Both the position numbers and the translations under genes were made by a program. Below are positions 62,050 to 64,000 of a stretch of 64,000 nucleotides of DNA, piece by piece (the stretch's first letter is position 1; every line of letters begins with the position of its first letter). The notes below the pieces were generated by a model. It made no database searches and was not told the origin of the DNA. It saw only the letters and a list, made by a program, of their open reading frames with translations. The DNA is from Epiperipatus broadwayi (taxonomy: Eukaryota; Onychophora; Udeonychophora; Euonychophora; Peripatidae), in assembly GCA_028023455.1 (NCBI GenBank), contig JAQFVV010012418.1, forward strand, positions 8,179,244 through 8,243,243. The letters are read 5' to 3'.

Positions 62050-62482
62050 ATATATTAACATACATGATCACCATCTCTTATGCTAGCACATAATTGTTAT
62101 TAAGCAGGCAAAACTCTCCTCAAATGGACGTAGCATCTTCTTGATTGACTAACATTTGATCTGTGATAATTCATGCCCCTTTTTTTCCTCTTTTTGTGTT
62201 TTTTCTTGATGTTTGTACTTGGAATGTATTTTTTTACATACCTGTAATACCTAATCTATTGTATAAGGTGATTCTGTTGCTTTGAGCCACTACCCAGTTG
62301 CATAATATCAATGTAATATTGTAGCATCTATGGCCCACTGCTGCAGGTGACAGAATGTGGTCCCTGCACAGGTGGATCATACTTTAGTGACTTAATAAAG
62401 TTGCTTTGAGAAAAAACATCCTATGCCAACCAGAGCAATCAATGGATGCCAGAAGGCTTTGCCTGTTTAATATATTAACATA
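62050..62482 (+). mobile_element. Family A palindromic element, copy 4, with foreign insert
   Basis: The perfect 13-bp direct repeat ATATATTAACATA (62050-62062 and 62470-62482) bounds 62063-62469. The element starts with the family A head CATGATCACCATCTCTTATG and continues to GGCAAAACTCTCC. It then switches to an unrelated segment (62125-62417) and returns to GCCAACCAGAGCAATCAATG and GATGCCAGAAGGC before the family terminus TTTGCCTGTTTA. Here the left arm is not followed by a complete inverted arm, so this copy is not a hairpin over most of its length. Confidence 0.8.
62125..62417 (+). other. Inserted transcript-like 3' end inside family A copy
   Basis: This 293-bp segment has near-ordinary base composition and ends ACTTAATAAAGTTGCTTTGA followed by a short A run. 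An AATAAA signal about 15 bases before an A tract is the layout of a polyadenylated mRNA 3' end. It lies inside the element's outer arm, so it arrived by nested retroposition or by template switching during the same insertion. I do not recognise the source gene. Confidence 0.5.
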
Positions 62483-64000
62483 ATAATAAAGACAATACTA
62501 ATACTATTTCATACATGGAGAAAATATTTATTACATTAAATATAACAGTTAATGCACTTTTCATACTGAATTCCTTTGTCAAAAACATTAGTATTAATAT
62601 TACCTTTATTTTATATTTCATTTAAGAAATGATCGTAGTTTTTTAACAAGATATTAACATATATAGTATTAAAACTATGATGTATATATGTGTACAAAGT
62701 ATACAAAAGTTGCATTTATACAATTTTACAAATTTATATTTCATAGAAAATTAAAATAACATTGTTACATGACTGAAGAAGACTGCTGGTATTATTTTCA
62801 GTATTTAATCATTAGTTTATAGAAACAGATATTCATCATTTAAAAAGATAAAAGAATTTATTACTGTTTATGAAATAGCTCTAATTGATATGCTAAACAA
62901 AAATTGTAATAAAATGATAAGCAATGGCAAACTACCATTGATGATAATCAAATGAATCTTTGGATGAAGAATCCTACTGCCTAGTTATCTCTATCAGCTT
63001 TCAGTAAAGAATACATATGCAATTATTAAGAATATTGAAAAATCACAAAATAATGTCTAATACTTCAAGAATATTACAAGACATCCTCTAAAACCTCATT
63101 AAAACACAAATACTCGGAGATTATTTATAATTAGAACCTAATAATAATTGTTATTTCTTTACACAGTAATATGTATATATGAAAAATATATTGATTTTTA
63201 ATTAATCTTTATCAGATTTAGAGACATATATGATGATGGGCAAATAATTTTATAAGGAATTTGATAACCCTTTAGAATAACGTTGTTTTAACAAGTCAAT
63301 AAAATTTTAGAAATATTTCCAATAATACATAAATGCTAAAATTTATTCAATTAGGAATGATTTCTGATAGAACTTTTTTCTATCTTTAATAAAAAAAATT
63401 CAAATACATAAAAAAAAAAAAACGTAAAACCTGTTTGTTAAGAATATTCTGGAAAACATAGATAGCAAATAGACTTTTTTTAATAATACAAAATCACTCT
63501 CTTAAAATATGAAAAAAATTCAATGAAGAGCATATAAATGTATTTATTTATAAATTCATTGAAAGAAGTCAACACTTAGACAATACCAATATCAATAACA
63601 ATCAACAATCTCAACCTGTTGTCAAGACAACTCCCTTTTTACAATAAAAATGAAAATTGTATATCAAGGAGTTTGAATGCATTATATATTTTGAGCATTG
63701 CCAACCCTGATATATATATATTTGATTTTGTGAAACTGGACAGTGGAAGACAAATAGATATTGAGTAGTTTTAAGTACTTACTTTGCAATGTTTAAAAAA
63801 TTAATTACATATATGAAAAAAGAGATAGTACTAAGAACTGCTCAAATGATTGAAGCAAACTTTTCAGCACATTTTCATATCCTCTTTGAATTCGATCCCA
63901 TTCAATTTTTTTCTGATCACTGTTGCTTTTAAACTGTGCTTTCTTTCAAATCTGAATAACCATTTACTTGTAAAAGTTTTGACTTCTTTTTGGTAATTAT
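62483..64000. other. AT-rich region without recognisable features
   Basis: AT-rich to the window end, with an A run near 63410. I see no coding, RNA-gene or repeat signal that can be supported. Confidence 0.5.

Noticed and set aside
1-64000. CRISPR array, operon or other prokaryotic system
   Set aside because: Tandem repeats lack regular spacers, coding density is minimal, and the mobile elements are all eukaryotic types.

Overview
The window is AT-rich, CpG-poor animal DNA with no complete host gene. It contains no operons, ribosome binding sites, rRNA or CRISPR arrays. What can be read is almost entirely transposable elements, most of them broken. The mix is a Penelope-like retroelement with a GIY-YIG nuclease, a non-LTR reverse transcriptase, a short LTR retrotransposon, Tigger/pogo-type transposases and tRNA-derived SINEs, all in a TA-rich background with a TTAGGG-type interstitial telomeric tract. 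This suits an invertebrate such as a lophotrochozoan; a cephalopod-like mollusc is a guess from general impression, not a demonstrated assignment.

Layout: 342-2318 is a Tigger-like DNA transposon with near-perfect terminal inverted repeats and TA target duplications. It keeps only the C-terminal tail of its transposase and carries two nested hairpin elements. 2513-3714 and 3761-4671 are two palindromic (fold-back) elements. About 7201-9960 is a roughly 3 kb repeat with an inverted partner at about 53430-56492. 15360-16540 is a decayed LINE reverse transcriptase. 19903-22060 holds short tandem arrays and a possible noncoding or decayed exon pair. 26040-27640 is a decayed, nearly full-length Tigger/Jerky transposase on the minus strand. 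28640-29160 is a degenerate tandem array. 36850-38770 is a head-to-head pair of 5'-truncated Penelope-like elements. 46724-50652 is an LTR retrotransposon on the minus strand that encodes only gag-like and protease segments and was later split by a fold-back element. 51345-51850 is a decayed coding stretch of unknown family. 57716-59210 and 60045-60246 are SINE-like repeats. 61340-61720 is a third Penelope-type tail, and 62063-62469 is another fold-back copy containing what looks like the 3' end of a transcript.

The most interesting signal is the family of palindromic elements (3761-4671, 40585-41150, 47954-48484, 62063-62469, plus a stub at 53206), with a second unrelated palindromic family at 2513-3714. 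They look like hairpin MITEs, but the copies whose edges can be placed carry 12-18 bp target site duplications. That is expected for LINE-driven target-primed retroposition and not for cut-and-paste transposons. One of them sits inside the LTR element's gag with a 17 bp duplication, giving a clear relative order of insertion. Nothing here shows genes acting together; the window is a layered record of mobile DNA.
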